Shown: one piece after another, positions 19,439 through 27,769 of the stretch
How the letters are laid out: each line of letters opens with the position of its first letter
Numbering within the stretch: position 1 is the first letter of the stretch
From: Algibacter lectus
GTDB lineage: Bacteria; Bacteroidota; Bacteroidia; Flavobacteriales; Flavobacteriaceae
DNA: 64,000 nucleotides
NCBI RefSeq assembly: GCF_900112395.1
Contig: NZ_FOLN01000004.1
Location: 186,001 to 250,000, forward strand
Reading direction: 5' to 3'
Position numbers and translations under genes: made by a program
The notes under the pieces: generated by a model
What the model was told of the DNA's origin: nothing
Databases searched by the model: none
What the model saw: only the letters and a program-made list of their open reading frames with translations

Positions 19439-20313
19439 AAATCTGGAAAAAATATTCTTTTTTGATATTTAGGGTGCATGTATTTCACCCATTCACTTCC
19501 TCCGGTTGCCTCGGCAGTTTTTCCGTTAATATTTAAATAGTGATTTGCGGTATTATAATGTGCCATAACCCATTTAATATTCACCGTATAATCGTAATGC
19601 CTCATGGCATTTATTAAATCTTTATTTTCTTGCGATGCTTTAGGCAATCCTTTAAACTTGCTCCACAAGTTATTATGCTGATAGAATTTTGTAAATCTAA
19701 TAAACTCGTCCTTATATCGACCTTCAAAATCAGATAATGTGTACGTTTTTTTCCCGGTTTTGTAATCCTTACCAGCAGCTTGCCAATACAGGTGTTCAAA
19801 AGCGTTTTCGTAAGATGAGTTTTTATCAAACGTATCTCTAAAACGTTTATCAATTAAGTTGATTAACTCTGTAGATGCAAATTCTATTTTACGGTATTGC
19901 GCACTCTGAAAACCACTAGCAGGCGTTAACGTAGTTCTAAACTTATTGTATTGCTCCACATCCATACCATCTTTCATGATACTAAAGGAAGACGTTAACA
20001 CATCAAAATAACGACTAATACGCATTATTTTAGTGGTAAATGTTTCGGTATCAATGGTATCATTTTTGGCAATTTGATCCATTTCAGAAAGCACCATTTT
20101 AAACAACAACTCGTTTACTTGGTGGTACATAATAAAAACCAACTCGTCCGGAAACACAGTACGCTGTACTTGCAAATTTAATAAAGCATCGGTTTGTATA
20201 TAATCCCAATAATTAATGGGTTTACTATGCAACAAGCCTTCTAAATGCGCATCAACATCTTGGTCAATAGCATCAAACTTAGCTTTAATTTGATCCGTAA
20301 TTTTAGAGTTCAA
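19396..20313 (-). CDS. Tryptophan 2,3-dioxygenase-like haem protein
   Basis: 305 residues, all helical in appearance, belonging to the tryptophan 2,3-dioxygenase family. QTDALLNLQ and FIMYHQVNELLFKMVL (His64) match the substrate-pocket helix. ASGFQSAQYRKIEF matches the conserved SGFQS block. MAHYNTANHYL contains the probable haem-ligand His, and ATGGSEWVKYM matches the TGGS loop. The family opens the indole ring of tryptophan to N-formylkynurenine. No other kynurenine-pathway gene is nearby. It is the second gene of the operon, 6 bases after DUF3108, and overlaps the M23 gene. The usual RxxE/R details cannot be checked by eye, so substrate is inferred from family only. Confidence 0.85.
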   Translation of the reverse strand: MNSKITDQIKAKFDAIDQDVDAHLEGLLHSKPINYWDYIQTDALLNLQVQRTVFPDELVFIMYHQVNELLFKMVLSEMDQIAKNDTIDTETFTTKIMRISRYFDVLTSSFSIMKDGMDVEQYNKFRTTLTPASGFQSAQYRKIEFASTELINLIDKRFRDTFDKNSSYENAFEHLYWQAAGKDYKTGKKTYTLSDFEGRYKDEFIRFTKFYQHNNLWSKFKGLPKASQENKDLINAMRHYDYTVNIKWVMAHYNTANHYLNINGKTAEATGGSEWVKYMHPKYQKRIFFPDLWTEKEIQEWGTNI

Positions 20314-20319
20314 AATTTA

Positions 20320-21102
20320 TTAGTTTTTAACAACAACATTAAAAGGGTGTTTAAGCCCTCTAAAAGCGTCTAAATCTGCTCTAAGCGAACCCACAGCCAA
20401 ATCTGCCTTTATACGCAAAGGTAATTTATTTTTATCTTTCGAAACCCATAGGGTTAAACTTTCTTCCTCTTTAAAAACGCGACCTGCCATAACATAAGGC
20501 CTAAATTTTAACGCTTCAACATCTCCAAAATCGGTCTCAATAGTTTCTTCACCTAAATACTGTAATTTAAAACCATAATTTTCTTCATCAAAAAACATAT
20601 CAATCTTTACCTCGCTACCCACTTTTAAATTTTCGGTATCTAAGTGATTACGCAAATAGTAAAACGTAGACACCATATCCTGAATATTCGGCTTAGTATC
20701 AACCACTATTTTTTTATTATGCTTTTTATCGTTAATGTGCGCCTTGTGGTTTTTCTGATCAAAATCTATCTCTAAATCCTTAGTATGCCCACCTTCATCA
20801 ATATTACGTATAAACTTGTATGGCAAAATAGTCTCTTTATCAAAATAAGTTTCATACCTATCCTTCACCTTAAAGAACCACTTAATCATGCCAGTCGTCC
20901 AACCTTTACCAACAACATGGTAAACAGGTTTCCCGTTTAAAACCTCGTCATGCACCGCCAACGTGGCATTACCAGCCTTTAACCAATTGCTATAACTCAT
21001 CCTAAACTTAAACCATTCGCCATCTTCAAAAGCCGATTCAGTTTGCGAAAACCCAGTTTGCGCAACAAAAACCAACGATAATATAAGTAGTATTTTTTTC
21101 AT
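20320..21102 (-). CDS. DUF3108 secreted protein
   Basis: 260 residues, starting at MKKILLILSLVF, with a signal peptide ending GFSQ. An alternative Met five codons upstream is less likely. The body matches DUF3108: GEWFKFRMSYSNWLKAGNATLAV, YETYFDKETILPYKFIRN, FDVEALKFRPYVMAGRVF and LTLWVSKDKNKLPLRIKADLAVGSLRADL. This beta-rich periplasmic or outer-membrane family has no established reaction. It heads the operon with the TDO-like, M23 peptidase and pgi genes. A near-consensus -7 box (TACATTTA) lies upstream. Conservation next to an M23 peptidase suggests an envelope role; that is inference. Confidence 0.88.
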   Translation of the reverse strand: MKKILLILSLVFVAQTGFSQTESAFEDGEWFKFRMSYSNWLKAGNATLAVHDEVLNGKPVYHVVGKGWTTGMIKWFFKVKDRYETYFDKETILPYKFIRNIDEGGHTKDLEIDFDQKNHKAHINDKKHNKKIVVDTKPNIQDMVSTFYYLRNHLDTENLKVGSEVKIDMFFDEENYGFKLQYLGEETIETDFGDVEALKFRPYVMAGRVFKEEESLTLWVSKDKNKLPLRIKADLAVGSLRADLDAFRGLKHPFNVVVKN

Positions 21103-21282
21103 CTCTATGTAGATCATATCATGTAACTTATTAAATGTACAATTATTGTAACAAGCAATAAATTACAATTACTATTCCAAAAATAGAAAAATAATAATTA
21201 CCGCCCTTATATATTAGAAGCTCTTAACAATAATTTGTTACATAAGCCTACAAATTTCACATATTCACAAAATCTAATAAAT

Positions 21283-21397
21283 CTTTGGGCGTTCCCCGAA
21301 AAGGGTCGGGCTTTCCGCAGTCTCTTTTTTGTGTTGCAATAGGTGCAACAACACAAAAAAAGCTCCAACAACGCTACAATCCCTAACGCACGCAACC
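21283..21397. repeat. Dispersed intergenic element, copy A
   Basis: The 385-base gap 21103-21487 holds no gene but contains this element. Its left arm starts CTTTGGGCGTT and continues with GGGTC.GGCT.TCCGC. Its right arm ends TCC.TAACGCAC. In this copy the centre forms a hairpin (TTTTTTGTGTTGCA pairing with TGCAACAACACAAAAAA). The same arms recur at 34416-34583 with a longer and unrelated centre. GC content of the arms is higher than that of the surroundings. It lies between divergent genes. Confidence 0.75.
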
Positions 21398-21487
21398 GTC
21401 AAATTCCGTTACAAAAACAACTTTTAAGTTACCTCGTGCATCCTTTGGTGCGATTATTGTTATATTTAGACCACTACAAATGCATTA

Positions 21488-22981
21488 ATGAAAATAAAAA
21501 AACCATCACTTCGTACCCGCATATTCCTCTCCATGATTCTCTTGGTTTTACTAGCCTCTGTACTTATTACAGGCATCGCTATTTACCAATACAAAGAAGA
21601 AACTAAAGATTACCATACCGAGCGTTTAGAGCGAAAAGAGCTCAACACAAAAACACACATAAAACGCGTACTAAACGGTAGGCAAAACACCTGGGAAGTA
21701 AAAACAGAAAACATCCCAATAATATTTAAAGAAGAAATTTATAACATTGCAGACATACACAAACTACAAATAATTCTTTACGATTTAGATGGTGGATTAC
21801 TCATAGCATCTAGTGCTGGTTTGCAAAAATCGGCCGTAGAAAAATGTTTAAGCGCCGAAGTTTTAAACGCCATATCCAACACGCCAGACCATCGATATGT
21901 AGATAAACATATAGAAAATGGACAAACCTTTCAATCCTCTTTTACTTACGTAACCGACAATAAATCGAAACCTATTGCCATTTTAAATATTCCGTATTTA
22001 GAAAATGATGATTTTCTAGCTAAAGAACTCGATGAGTTCTTATCTAGAATTATCTACGCTTACCTATTCGTATTACTTATGGCCGTTGGCATTGCTTTTC
22101 TATTATCGAAATACATTACTAAATCTCTTAAAAAAATTAGTGATAAAATAAATACCACACGTTTAGAAAAACAGAATAAACGTATTGAAATAAGCGACAC
22201 CAGCGAAGAAATTTCAACTCTAGTAAACTCTTACAACAGCATGATTGATGAGCTAGAAGAAAGTGCCGTGCAGTTAGCAAAAAGTGAGCGTGAACAAGCT
22301 TGGCGAGAAATGGCGAAACAAGTAGCACATGAAATTAAAAATCCATTAACCCCAATGCGATTAACTGTGCAAAGTTTTCAGCGCAAGTTTAACCCAGAAG
22401 ATGAAAACATCCACTCTAAATTAGATGAATACAGTAAAACTCTTATTCAGCAAATAGATACCATGAGTTCTATTGCCTCGGCATTTTCAAATTTTGCAAA
22501 AATGCCAGCACAACAAAATGAAACTTTAAACGTCGTAGAAATTGTAAAACTCGCTTTAGATATTTTTAATGAGCATTACATTTATTTTACAACCGAAAAA
22601 GAAGAAATTATTGCCATTTTCGACAGAACGCAACTTATTCGTGTAATTACCAATTTGGTTAAAAATGCTATACAGGCTATGCCAATTAAAGACGATCCAA
22701 AAATAAACGTACACGTTGCCACCAATAACAATAATGTTATTTTAACCGTATCCGACAACGGATCTGGTGTTTTAGAGGAAAACAAAAAGAAACTATTCGA
22801 GCCAAAATTCACTACAAAAACAAGCGGCATGGGACTTGGTTTAGCCATGGTTAAAAACATTGTAGAAACCTACAATGGCACAATCTCTTTTGAATCTGAA
22901 CAAGACAGAGGCGCTGTTTTCAAAGTTGTTTTTCCACAAAAAGCAGAACACTCCAAAAACTTTAGAAATAATCTTTCTTAA
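21488..22981 (+). CDS. NtrY-like sensor histidine kinase
   Basis: 497 residues, with two membrane helices (about 12-33 and 187-207) flanking a ~150-residue extracytoplasmic sensor region. A HAMP linker follows (~205-260), then the phospho-acceptor H281 in EMAKQVAHEIKNPLTPMRL. This is the H-box of NtrY-type kinases. N, G1 and G2 boxes of the ATPase domain follow (NLVKNAIQAM, VSDNGSGV, GMGLGLAMVKNIV). It phosphorylates a response regulator that is not encoded nearby. The signal is unknown. The crotonase gene starts 41 bases downstream and may be cotranscribed. Confidence 0.9.
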   Translation: MKIKKPSLRTRIFLSMILLVLLASVLITGIAIYQYKEETKDYHTERLERKELNTKTHIKRVLNGRQNTWEVKTENIPIIFKEEIYNIADIHKLQIILYDLDGGLLIASSAGLQKSAVEKCLSAEVLNAISNTPDHRYVDKHIENGQTFQSSFTYVTDNKSKPIAILNIPYLENDDFLAKELDEFLSRIIYAYLFVLLMAVGIAFLLSKYITKSLKKISDKINTTRLEKQNKRIEISDTSEEISTLVNSYNSMIDELEESAVQLAKSEREQAWREMAKQVAHEIKNPLTPMRLTVQSFQRKFNPEDENIHSKLDEYSKTLIQQIDTMSSIASAFSNFAKMPAQQNETLNVVEIVKLALDIFNEHYIYFTTEKEEIIAIFDRTQLIRVITNLVKNAIQAMPIKDDPKINVHVATNNNNVILTVSDNGSGVLEENKKKLFEPKFTTKTSGMGLGLAMVKNIVETYNGTISFESEQDRGAVFKVVFPQKAEHSKNFRNNLS

Positions 22982-23022
22982 AAAACGTAAATTAGCAAGA
23001 GTTTAAAAACCATAAAAATATT

Positions 23023-23805
23023 ATGAATTTCGAAAACATATTAACCGAAACCAACAACGGTATAACTCAAATCACAATTAATCGCCCAACAAAACTAAAC
23101 GCGCTTAATAAAGATACCATACAAGAATTACATGAGGCTTTTAAAGCAGCCGATAAAGATAAAAACACCAAAGTAATTATTTTAACTGGTAGCGGAGAAA
23201 AAGCATTTGTTGCAGGTGCAGACATTAGCGAGTTTGCTAATTTCTCTGAAGAAAAAGGGGGCAAACTAGCTGCTAAAGGTCAAAAAATACTATTTGATTA
23301 TGTAGAAAATTTAGGCACTCCAGTTATTGCAGCCGTTAATGGTTTTGCTTTAGGAGGCGGACTAGAGTTAGCCATGGCTTGCCATATTAGGCTTGCTAGC
23401 GATAATGCAAAAATGGGATTACCAGAAGTATCTCTTGGCGTTATACCTGGTTATGGAGGCACACAACGTTTACCCCAACTTGTAGGGAAAGGTCGAGCTT
23501 TAGAAATGATAATGACTGCCGGAATGATTGATGCTGAAACTGCAAAAAATTACGGCTTAGTAAACCATGTAGTAGCACAAGCCGAACTTATGCCGTTAGC
23601 CGAAAAAATGGCAAATAAAATGATGAGAAACTCATCTGTAGCCATCGCAAAAGCTATTAAAGCGGTAAACGCAGGTTTAGAAGAAGGTAAAAATGGTTAC
23701 AAAACTGAAATTAAACAATTCGGAAAAAGTTTTGGAACAGCAGATTTTAAAGAAGGAACTACTGCTTTTTTACAGAAACGCACTGCTGAATTTCCGGGGG
23801 AATAA
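23023..23805 (+). CDS. Enoyl-CoA hydratase/isomerase family protein
   Basis: 260 residues, a full-length crotonase-fold protein. Oxyanion-hole and active-site segments are visible: AFVAGADISEF, GFALGGGLELAMACHIRLAS and GLPEVSLGVIPGYGGTQRL. The Glu equivalent to rat Glu164 is present (PEV), while the position of Glu144 is Asp, as in some bacterial crotonases. The likely reaction is hydration of short-chain trans-2-enoyl-CoA in fatty-acid or amino-acid breakdown. The exact acyl substrate is not evident. A rho-independent terminator follows. Confidence 0.92.
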   Translation: MNFENILTETNNGITQITINRPTKLNALNKDTIQELHEAFKAADKDKNTKVIILTGSGEKAFVAGADISEFANFSEEKGGKLAAKGQKILFDYVENLGTPVIAAVNGFALGGGLELAMACHIRLASDNAKMGLPEVSLGVIPGYGGTQRLPQLVGKGRALEMIMTAGMIDAETAKNYGLVNHVVAQAELMPLAEKMANKMMRNSSVAIAKAIKAVNAGLEEGKNGYKTEIKQFGKSFGTADFKEGTTAFLQKRTAEFPGE

Positions 23806-23838
23806 TTCTTCTCGAAATAATTTTCAACTAAAAATATT

Positions 23839-23874
23839 AAGGATAGCTTTTACCAAAAGAGCTGTCCTTTTTTT
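23839..23874 (+). terminator. Terminator after crotonase gene
   Basis: Imperfect stem AAGGATAGCT.TTT / AAGAGCTGTCCTT followed by T7. Ends the sensor kinase/crotonase unit. Confidence 0.8.
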
Positions 23875-23913
23875 ATTACACTCATCAACAACTTAATCTA
23901 TTAGATTTTTTCC

Positions 23914-23945
23914 AAAAAAAAAGGTGAACCTTACGGCTCACCCTT
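23914..23945 (-). terminator. Terminator of array gene 1
   Basis: GGTGAACC / GGCTCACC stem with a TTAC loop and an A9 tract on the left (U-tract on the minus strand). The layout resembles the three other terminators of the array, although the stem sequence differs. Confidence 0.75.
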
Positions 23946-23963
23946 ATCAAGTTGAGTTAGAAC

Positions 23964-24575
23964 TTAATTAATTGTTTTCGTGAAGATTCTACCTTCTGAA
24001 TGACAAACTATTTCGAATTTACCATCTTTAATATCCTCTAATTTGTAAACTCTTTCAATGATTTTAGAGTTCTCAATTTTTTCTGAATAAACAGATTCAG
24101 AGCTTCCATTCACTTCATCAGATTCAAAATAGATATCAATTTCTAAAGGAGCTCCATCTAAAGAAAGCTTAGTTAAATAAAGTAAATCTCCTACAACTCT
24201 TGTTACAGGCTTGTAAATTACTTTTTCGCCAGCTTCATCAAAAGTCACGCTGTCAGCTTCAACTGTAAACGGTATTGTGCTAATTTCCACATCTTTATCT
24301 ACTTCAAATAAATATGCTCCATTTGGCAATTCCGTCAAATCGAAACCTTTTGTATAGCTTCCAGATCTCTGTATGAATTCTTTATATAATACAATGCCAT
24401 TTTCATCCTTAATAGATAAAAGATTCCCCTTTTTAACATCTGTTAAAGTTAGTGAGGTTTTGTCGGCTTCATTTTTAATTGTAAAAACTGAAACTTCATT
24501 CGCGAAACTTAATGTAGTAGCAAAAATTGTTACCATTAAGATTCCTTTTCTAAGGTGTTTAATTACGTTTTTCAT
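23964..24575 (-). CDS. Array paralog 1, small secreted protein
   Basis: 203 residues, with a signal peptide (MKNVIKHLRKGILMVTIFATTLSFA). The mature protein shares with its three neighbours the segments GNLLSIKDENG, LYKEFI, KGFDLTELPNG, FEVDKDVEI and IPFTV, then KPV...L..SKLSLD and a C-terminal YKLE..K..KIV half. This suggests two small beta-sandwich (Ig-like) domains; the LPNGAYLFEV pattern recalls T9SS sorting-domain folds. Function unknown. It is the most diverged and last-placed copy, and has its own promoter and terminator. No enzyme motif is visible. Periplasmic or secreted location is likely. Confidence 0.85.
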   Translation of the reverse strand: MKNVIKHLRKGILMVTIFATTLSFANEVSVFTIKNEADKTSLTLTDVKKGNLLSIKDENGIVLYKEFIQRSGSYTKGFDLTELPNGAYLFEVDKDVEISTIPFTVEADSVTFDEAGEKVIYKPVTRVVGDLLYLTKLSLDGAPLEIDIYFESDEVNGSSESVYSEKIENSKIIERVYKLEDIKDGKFEIVCHSEGRIFTKTIN

Positions 24576-24603
24576 GATTTGGTGTTTTTAACGTTCAACA
24601 TGT

Positions 24604-24647
24604 CAAAAATACAACCAAACGAGCCAACCCAAAACATTGATTTTGAC
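24604..24647 (-). promoter_or_regulatory. Promoter and shared upstream motif, array gene 1
   Basis: The -7 box TATTTTTG (24604-24611), with a TTG -33 element 18 bases upstream, is preceded by the motif GTCAAAATCAATG (24635-24647, minus strand). Exactly 23 bases separate motif and -7 box, as at the other three array genes. The 409-base gap 24576-24984 otherwise holds the terminator of gene 2 and AT-rich sequence. A further conserved stretch (TTTTAACCGTTATTATTACA, plus strand) is shared with copy 3. Confidence 0.75.
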
Positions 24648-24925
24648 GTATTTATATACTATTTTAACCGTTATTATTACATCAAGATAATGTTAAATTA
24701 ATATACCATATATCGAGGTTAAAACCCCATATAAACACCTAATATTGGAGTATTGCAAATACATGTAAATTAAATGGTTTACACTATGGAGCCATTGTGT
24801 TTTAATAAAACCATGTACCAAAGTGAACCACAATATAATTGGCAGATATTTAATAAAACTATTAGGCAAAAAAAACCGACTATATAAAGCCGGCGAGCTT
24901 TTATAATTAACTCGTTAAGTTTTAA

Positions 24926-24957
24926 GCAAAAAAAAGTGGGCTACCACGGCCCACTTT
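24926..24957 (-). terminator. Terminator of array gene 2
   Basis: Stem AAAGTGGGC / GCCCACTTT (24933-24941 with 24949-24957), loop TACCACG, U8 tract on the minus strand. Almost identical to those at 25911 and 26911. Confidence 0.9.
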
Positions 24958-24984
24958 ATCAACTAAACTAAATTAAGACATTAA

Positions 24985-25578
24985 CTAATTGTTAATGTAA
25001 CTTGTATACTCATTATTATCTGAGTTAATCACAATTTTATAACTTCCTTTTTCAAGTTTATAAGCTTTTTCGATAGTTTGTAAGTTTTCAAACTTATCCG
25101 ATTGAAGCAACTCATAAGTTCCATTGTAGTTACCATAGATGCTCACTTTTAAACTTGCATAATCTGGAGCAAGTTTAGAAATTAACACATAACCATCTTT
25201 TTCTGTAACAAAAGGCTTAAAAACAGTAACTTCTTCGTCTTTTTTAAAGACAACTTTATTAGACTTTACTGTAAAAGGAATAGTTTTAACTTCTATTTCT
25301 TTATCAACTTGAAATACATAATCGCCATCTGGCAAAGCTGTTAAATCAAACCCTTTTCTGTAAGTTCCAGACTCTACAATAAATTCCTTATATAAAGTAA
25401 CACCGTCCTGATCTTTGATCGATAACAAATTACCTTCCTTAACATTGTAAATTGTTAAAGCTGTTTTTATAAGTCCTTTCTTTAAGGCTGAAGATTTTTC
25501 TTTTGCATTACCTACTAATACAGTTAACATAGCTACTGCTAGTAGGATTTTTTTGGAATGTTTAATTACGTTTTTCAT
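24985..25578 (-). CDS. Array paralog 2, small secreted protein
   Basis: 197 residues starting at MKNVIKHSKKILLAVAML. The longer open frame upstream only translates the promoter. The signal peptide probably ends near VGNA. Mature-part motifs are GNLLSIKDQDG, LYKEFI, RKGFDLTALPDG, QVDKEIEV and IPFTV, then VFKPFV, LISKLAPD and EKAYKLEKGSYKIV. The first ~45 residues are nearly identical to copy 3 in both protein and DNA, while the C-terminal half differs more. This suggests recent duplication or gene conversion. Function unknown; probably a secreted two-domain beta protein. Confidence 0.87.
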   Translation of the reverse strand: MKNVIKHSKKILLAVAMLTVLVGNAKEKSSALKKGLIKTALTIYNVKEGNLLSIKDQDGVTLYKEFIVESGTYRKGFDLTALPDGDYVFQVDKEIEVKTIPFTVKSNKVVFKKDEEVTVFKPFVTEKDGYVLISKLAPDYASLKVSIYGNYNGTYELLQSDKFENLQTIEKAYKLEKGSYKIVINSDNNEYTSYINN

Positions 25579-25607
25579 AATATTGGTTTTAACAACGTTC
25601 AACATGT

Positions 25608-25651
25608 CAAAAATACAACAGACCAACCAAACACAAAGCATTGATTTTGAC
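25608..25651 (-). promoter_or_regulatory. Promoter and shared upstream motif, array gene 2
   Basis: -7 box TATTTTTG (25608-25615), TTG -33 element 18 bases upstream, and motif GTCAAAATCAATG (25639-25651) 23 bases from the -7 box. The rest of the 395-base gap 25579-25973 holds the terminator of gene 3, an ATATCGAGGTTAAA stretch also found upstream of gene 1, and nothing else recognised. Confidence 0.75.
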
Positions 25652-25910
25652 TACATTATATGTTATTTTAACCAATATAACTGTATTAAATTAACATGAA
25701 TTAAAATACTACATATCGAGGTTAAACACGCATATATGCCTCTTTTAAAAATTATAAAACCTTAACCTAATTATGCTTAAAACAAATAATTATTGAGAAG
25801 TAAAAGAGGCTGAATTTTTAAAAACTAAAACACACCTCATAAAAAAGAAAACTAAACAGGAAATAAACAAAACCTAGAACACCCTAACTATAATCCAGTT
25901 AAATTTAGAG

Positions 25911-25941
25911 CAAAAAAAAGTGGGCTACCACGGCCCACTTT
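25911..25941 (-). terminator. Terminator of array gene 3
   Basis: Stem AAAGTGGGC / GCCCACTTT with the same TACCACG loop as gene 2, and a U8 tract on the minus strand. Confidence 0.9.
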
Positions 25942-25973
25942 GTCAACTAAACTAAACTAAATAAGACATTAAA

Positions 25974-26567
25974 CTAATTATTAATGAATTTTATATACTC
26001 GTTATTATCCGAGCTCATAACTATTTTGTAGCTACCTTTTTCAAGTTTATAAGCTTTTTCAATAGTTTGTAAATTTTCGTACTTATCAGATTGAAGCAAT
26101 TGATACTCACCTTTATAGTTAGCATAAATATTCACCTTTAAAGCTCCGTAATTTGGAGAAAGTTTAGAGATAAATACAACTCCATCTTTTTCTCTTACAA
26201 ATGGTTTAAAAACAGTAACTTCTTCACTCTTTTTAAATACCACTGTGTTAGCTTTTACAGTAAAAGGTATTGTTTTAATTTCAACATCTTTATCTACTTC
26301 AAAGAAATAATCACCATTTGGCAAAGCTGTTAAATCGAATCCTTTTTTGTAAGTTCCAGATTCTACAATTAACTCCTTATATAAAGTGATACCGTTCTGA
26401 TCTTTGATTGATAACAAATTACCTTCCTTTACATTGTTAAGTGTTAAGGCAGTTTTTATAAGTCCTTTCTTTAAGGCTGAAGATTTTTCTTTTGCATTAC
26501 CTACTAATACAGTTAACATAGCAACCGCTAATAGGATTTTTTTGGAATGTTTAATTACGTTTTTCAT
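25974..26567 (-). CDS. Array paralog 3, small secreted protein
   Basis: 197 residues, starting at MKNVIKHSKKILLAVAML like copy 2. It lies exactly 989 bases from copy 2 at both ends. Motifs: GNLLSIKDQNG, LYKELI, KKGFDLTALPNG, FEVDKDVEI, IPFTV, VFKPFV, FISKLSPN and EKAYKLEKGSYKIV. The signal sequence and promoter are almost the same DNA as in copy 2. It has its own promoter and terminator. Function unknown; likely secreted or periplasmic. Confidence 0.87.
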   Translation of the reverse strand: MKNVIKHSKKILLAVAMLTVLVGNAKEKSSALKKGLIKTALTLNNVKEGNLLSIKDQNGITLYKELIVESGTYKKGFDLTALPNGDYFFEVDKDVEIKTIPFTVKANTVVFKKSEEVTVFKPFVREKDGVVFISKLSPNYGALKVNIYANYKGEYQLLQSDKYENLQTIEKAYKLEKGSYKIVMSSDNNEYIKFINN

Positions 26568-26596
26568 AATATTGGTTTTAGTAACGTTCAACAGGT

Positions 26597-26640
26597 CAAA
26601 AATACAACAGACCAACCAAACGCAAAGCATTGATTTTGAT
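26597..26640 (-). promoter_or_regulatory. Promoter and shared upstream motif, array gene 3
   Basis: -7 box TATTTTTG (26597-26604), TTG -33 element 18 bases upstream, and motif ATCAAAATCAATG (26628-26640), again 23 bases from the -7 box. The remainder of the 406-base gap 26568-26973 is AT-rich and ends in the gene 4 terminator. Confidence 0.75.
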
Positions 26641-26910
26641 GACTTTCTGTGCTATTTTAACCGTTATTATTACATCAACAAAATGTTAATTAAAATAGCA
26701 TACATTGAGGGTAAAAAAGCACAAAACAGTATATACAAGTATTATGAAATTAATCACTTATTAAGAGAAACTATTTAAATTCAAAATATGCTGAAAATAA
26801 AAAAAGACCATTTAGGTCTTAAAAAATATATTGAAGATAATTTTTGCAAAATATAGATTCTCTGGTTTTAATAAGAAGACAACTTGAGATCTAGTAGTTT
26901 AAATTTAAAG

Positions 26911-26941
26911 CAAAAAAAAGTGGGCCACCACAGCCCACTTT
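26911..26941 (-). terminator. Terminator of array gene 4
   Basis: Stem AAAGTGGGC / GCCCACTTT, loop CACCACA, U8 tract on the minus strand. Differs from the gene 2 and 3 hairpins only in the loop. Confidence 0.9.
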
Positions 26942-26973
26942 ACCAACTAAACTAAACTAAATAAGACATTAAA

Positions 26974-27567
26974 CTAATTAATGAATTTTGTATACTCTCT
27001 ATTATTAGAGTTTATTATTATTTTGTAACTTCCTTTTTCAAGTCTGTATGCTTTTTGAATTAACTGAGAGTTTTCTATTTTATCTGCATGTAGCAATTCT
27101 AACTCTCCGTTATAATTCGCATATATTTCAATTTTTGCTTTTGAAAAATCTGGCAAAAACTGAGAGATATAAATAGCATCATTTTCTTGTCTAACAAATG
27201 GTTTATAAATAGTAACCTCAGCGTCTCTATTAAAAACAACCTTATTATTACTAACTGTAAAAGGAATCATTTCTACTTCAAGATCTTTATCAACTTCAAA
27301 AATATAATTTCCGTTTGATAAAGCCGTTAAGTCAAATCCTTTTCTGTAAACTCCAGACTCTTCAATGAACTCTTTATATAATGTTATGCCGTTTACATCT
27401 TTAATAGATAATAAATTTCCAGCTTTTACATTATTAATAGTTAGCGCCGTTTTAACTAAATCCTTATCTACAAGCATATTATTACTTGCACTAGCATTAC
27501 TTAAAAGCGTTGTGCAAAACACAGCTGATAAGATAATTTTTTTCGATATGGTAATAGCGTTTTTCAT
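26974..27567 (-). CDS. Array paralog 4, small secreted protein
   Basis: 197 residues from MKNAITISKKIILSAVF, with a signal peptide ending near SNASA. Motifs match the other copies: GNLLSIKDVNG, LYKEFI, RKGFDLTALSNG, FEVDKDLEV, IPFTV, IYKPFV, YISQFLPD and YRLEKGSYKII. It is the copy nearest the AraC regulator, and its promoter region is shared with the divergent regulator gene (202-base gap). The promoter is more diverged than in copies 1-3 but keeps the motif and its spacing. Function unknown. Confidence 0.87.
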   Translation of the reverse strand: MKNAITISKKIILSAVFCTTLLSNASASNNMLVDKDLVKTALTINNVKAGNLLSIKDVNGITLYKEFIEESGVYRKGFDLTALSNGNYIFEVDKDLEVEMIPFTVSNNKVVFNRDAEVTIYKPFVRQENDAIYISQFLPDFSKAKIEIYANYNGELELLHADKIENSQLIQKAYRLEKGSYKIIINSNNREYTKFIN

Positions 27568-27596
27568 GATTTGGGCGTTCATTCTAACTAACGGTA

Positions 27597-27640
27597 CAAA
27601 GATACATGGGTAATACGCTTAAGAAAACATCAATTTTGAC
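27597..27640 (-). promoter_or_regulatory. Promoter and shared upstream motif, array gene 4
   Basis: -7 box TATCTTTG (27597-27604) and motif GTCAAAATTGATG (27628-27640) 23 bases away. The sequence between them is not conserved with the other copies, so the retained motif and distance are likely functional. Confidence 0.7.
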
Positions 27641-27745
27641 CTATTTGTGTGCTAAATTATCTGTTAATACTGTGTTAACAGTGGGTTAAGTTAATTTAAC
27701 ACATATTAAAGGTAATTAAATATACAATGTATGCATAATATGTCG

Positions 27746-27753
27746 TAATTTTG
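27746..27753 (+). promoter_or_regulatory. -7 box of the AraC regulator gene
   Basis: TAATTTTG, a perfect TAnnTTTG match, 16 bases before the ATG. No clear -33 element. Confidence 0.5.
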
Positions 27754-27769
27754 CAGCAAATATTCCCCT

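Larger units (their letters stand above)
23911..27640 (-). repeat. Tandem array of four ~1 kb units
   Basis: Each unit holds motif, promoter, leader, ~200-codon gene and hairpin terminator. Start-to-start distances are 1003, 989 and 1000 bases. All four genes point the same way. Units 2 and 3 are the most alike. Confidence 0.85.

Noticed and set aside
21207-21606. Short frames on both strands upstream of the sensor kinase
   Set aside because: They cross element copy A and the kinase start; no protein-like features.
26404-26778. 124-codon plus-strand frame over array gene 3 and its promoter
   Set aside because: Antisense to a well-supported paralog and its conserved control region; similar antisense frames occur over the other copies because the genes share sequence.
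23911-27640. CRISPR-like array
   Set aside because: The repeats are ~1 kb gene units with coding sequence; no short direct repeats with spacers and no cas genes.
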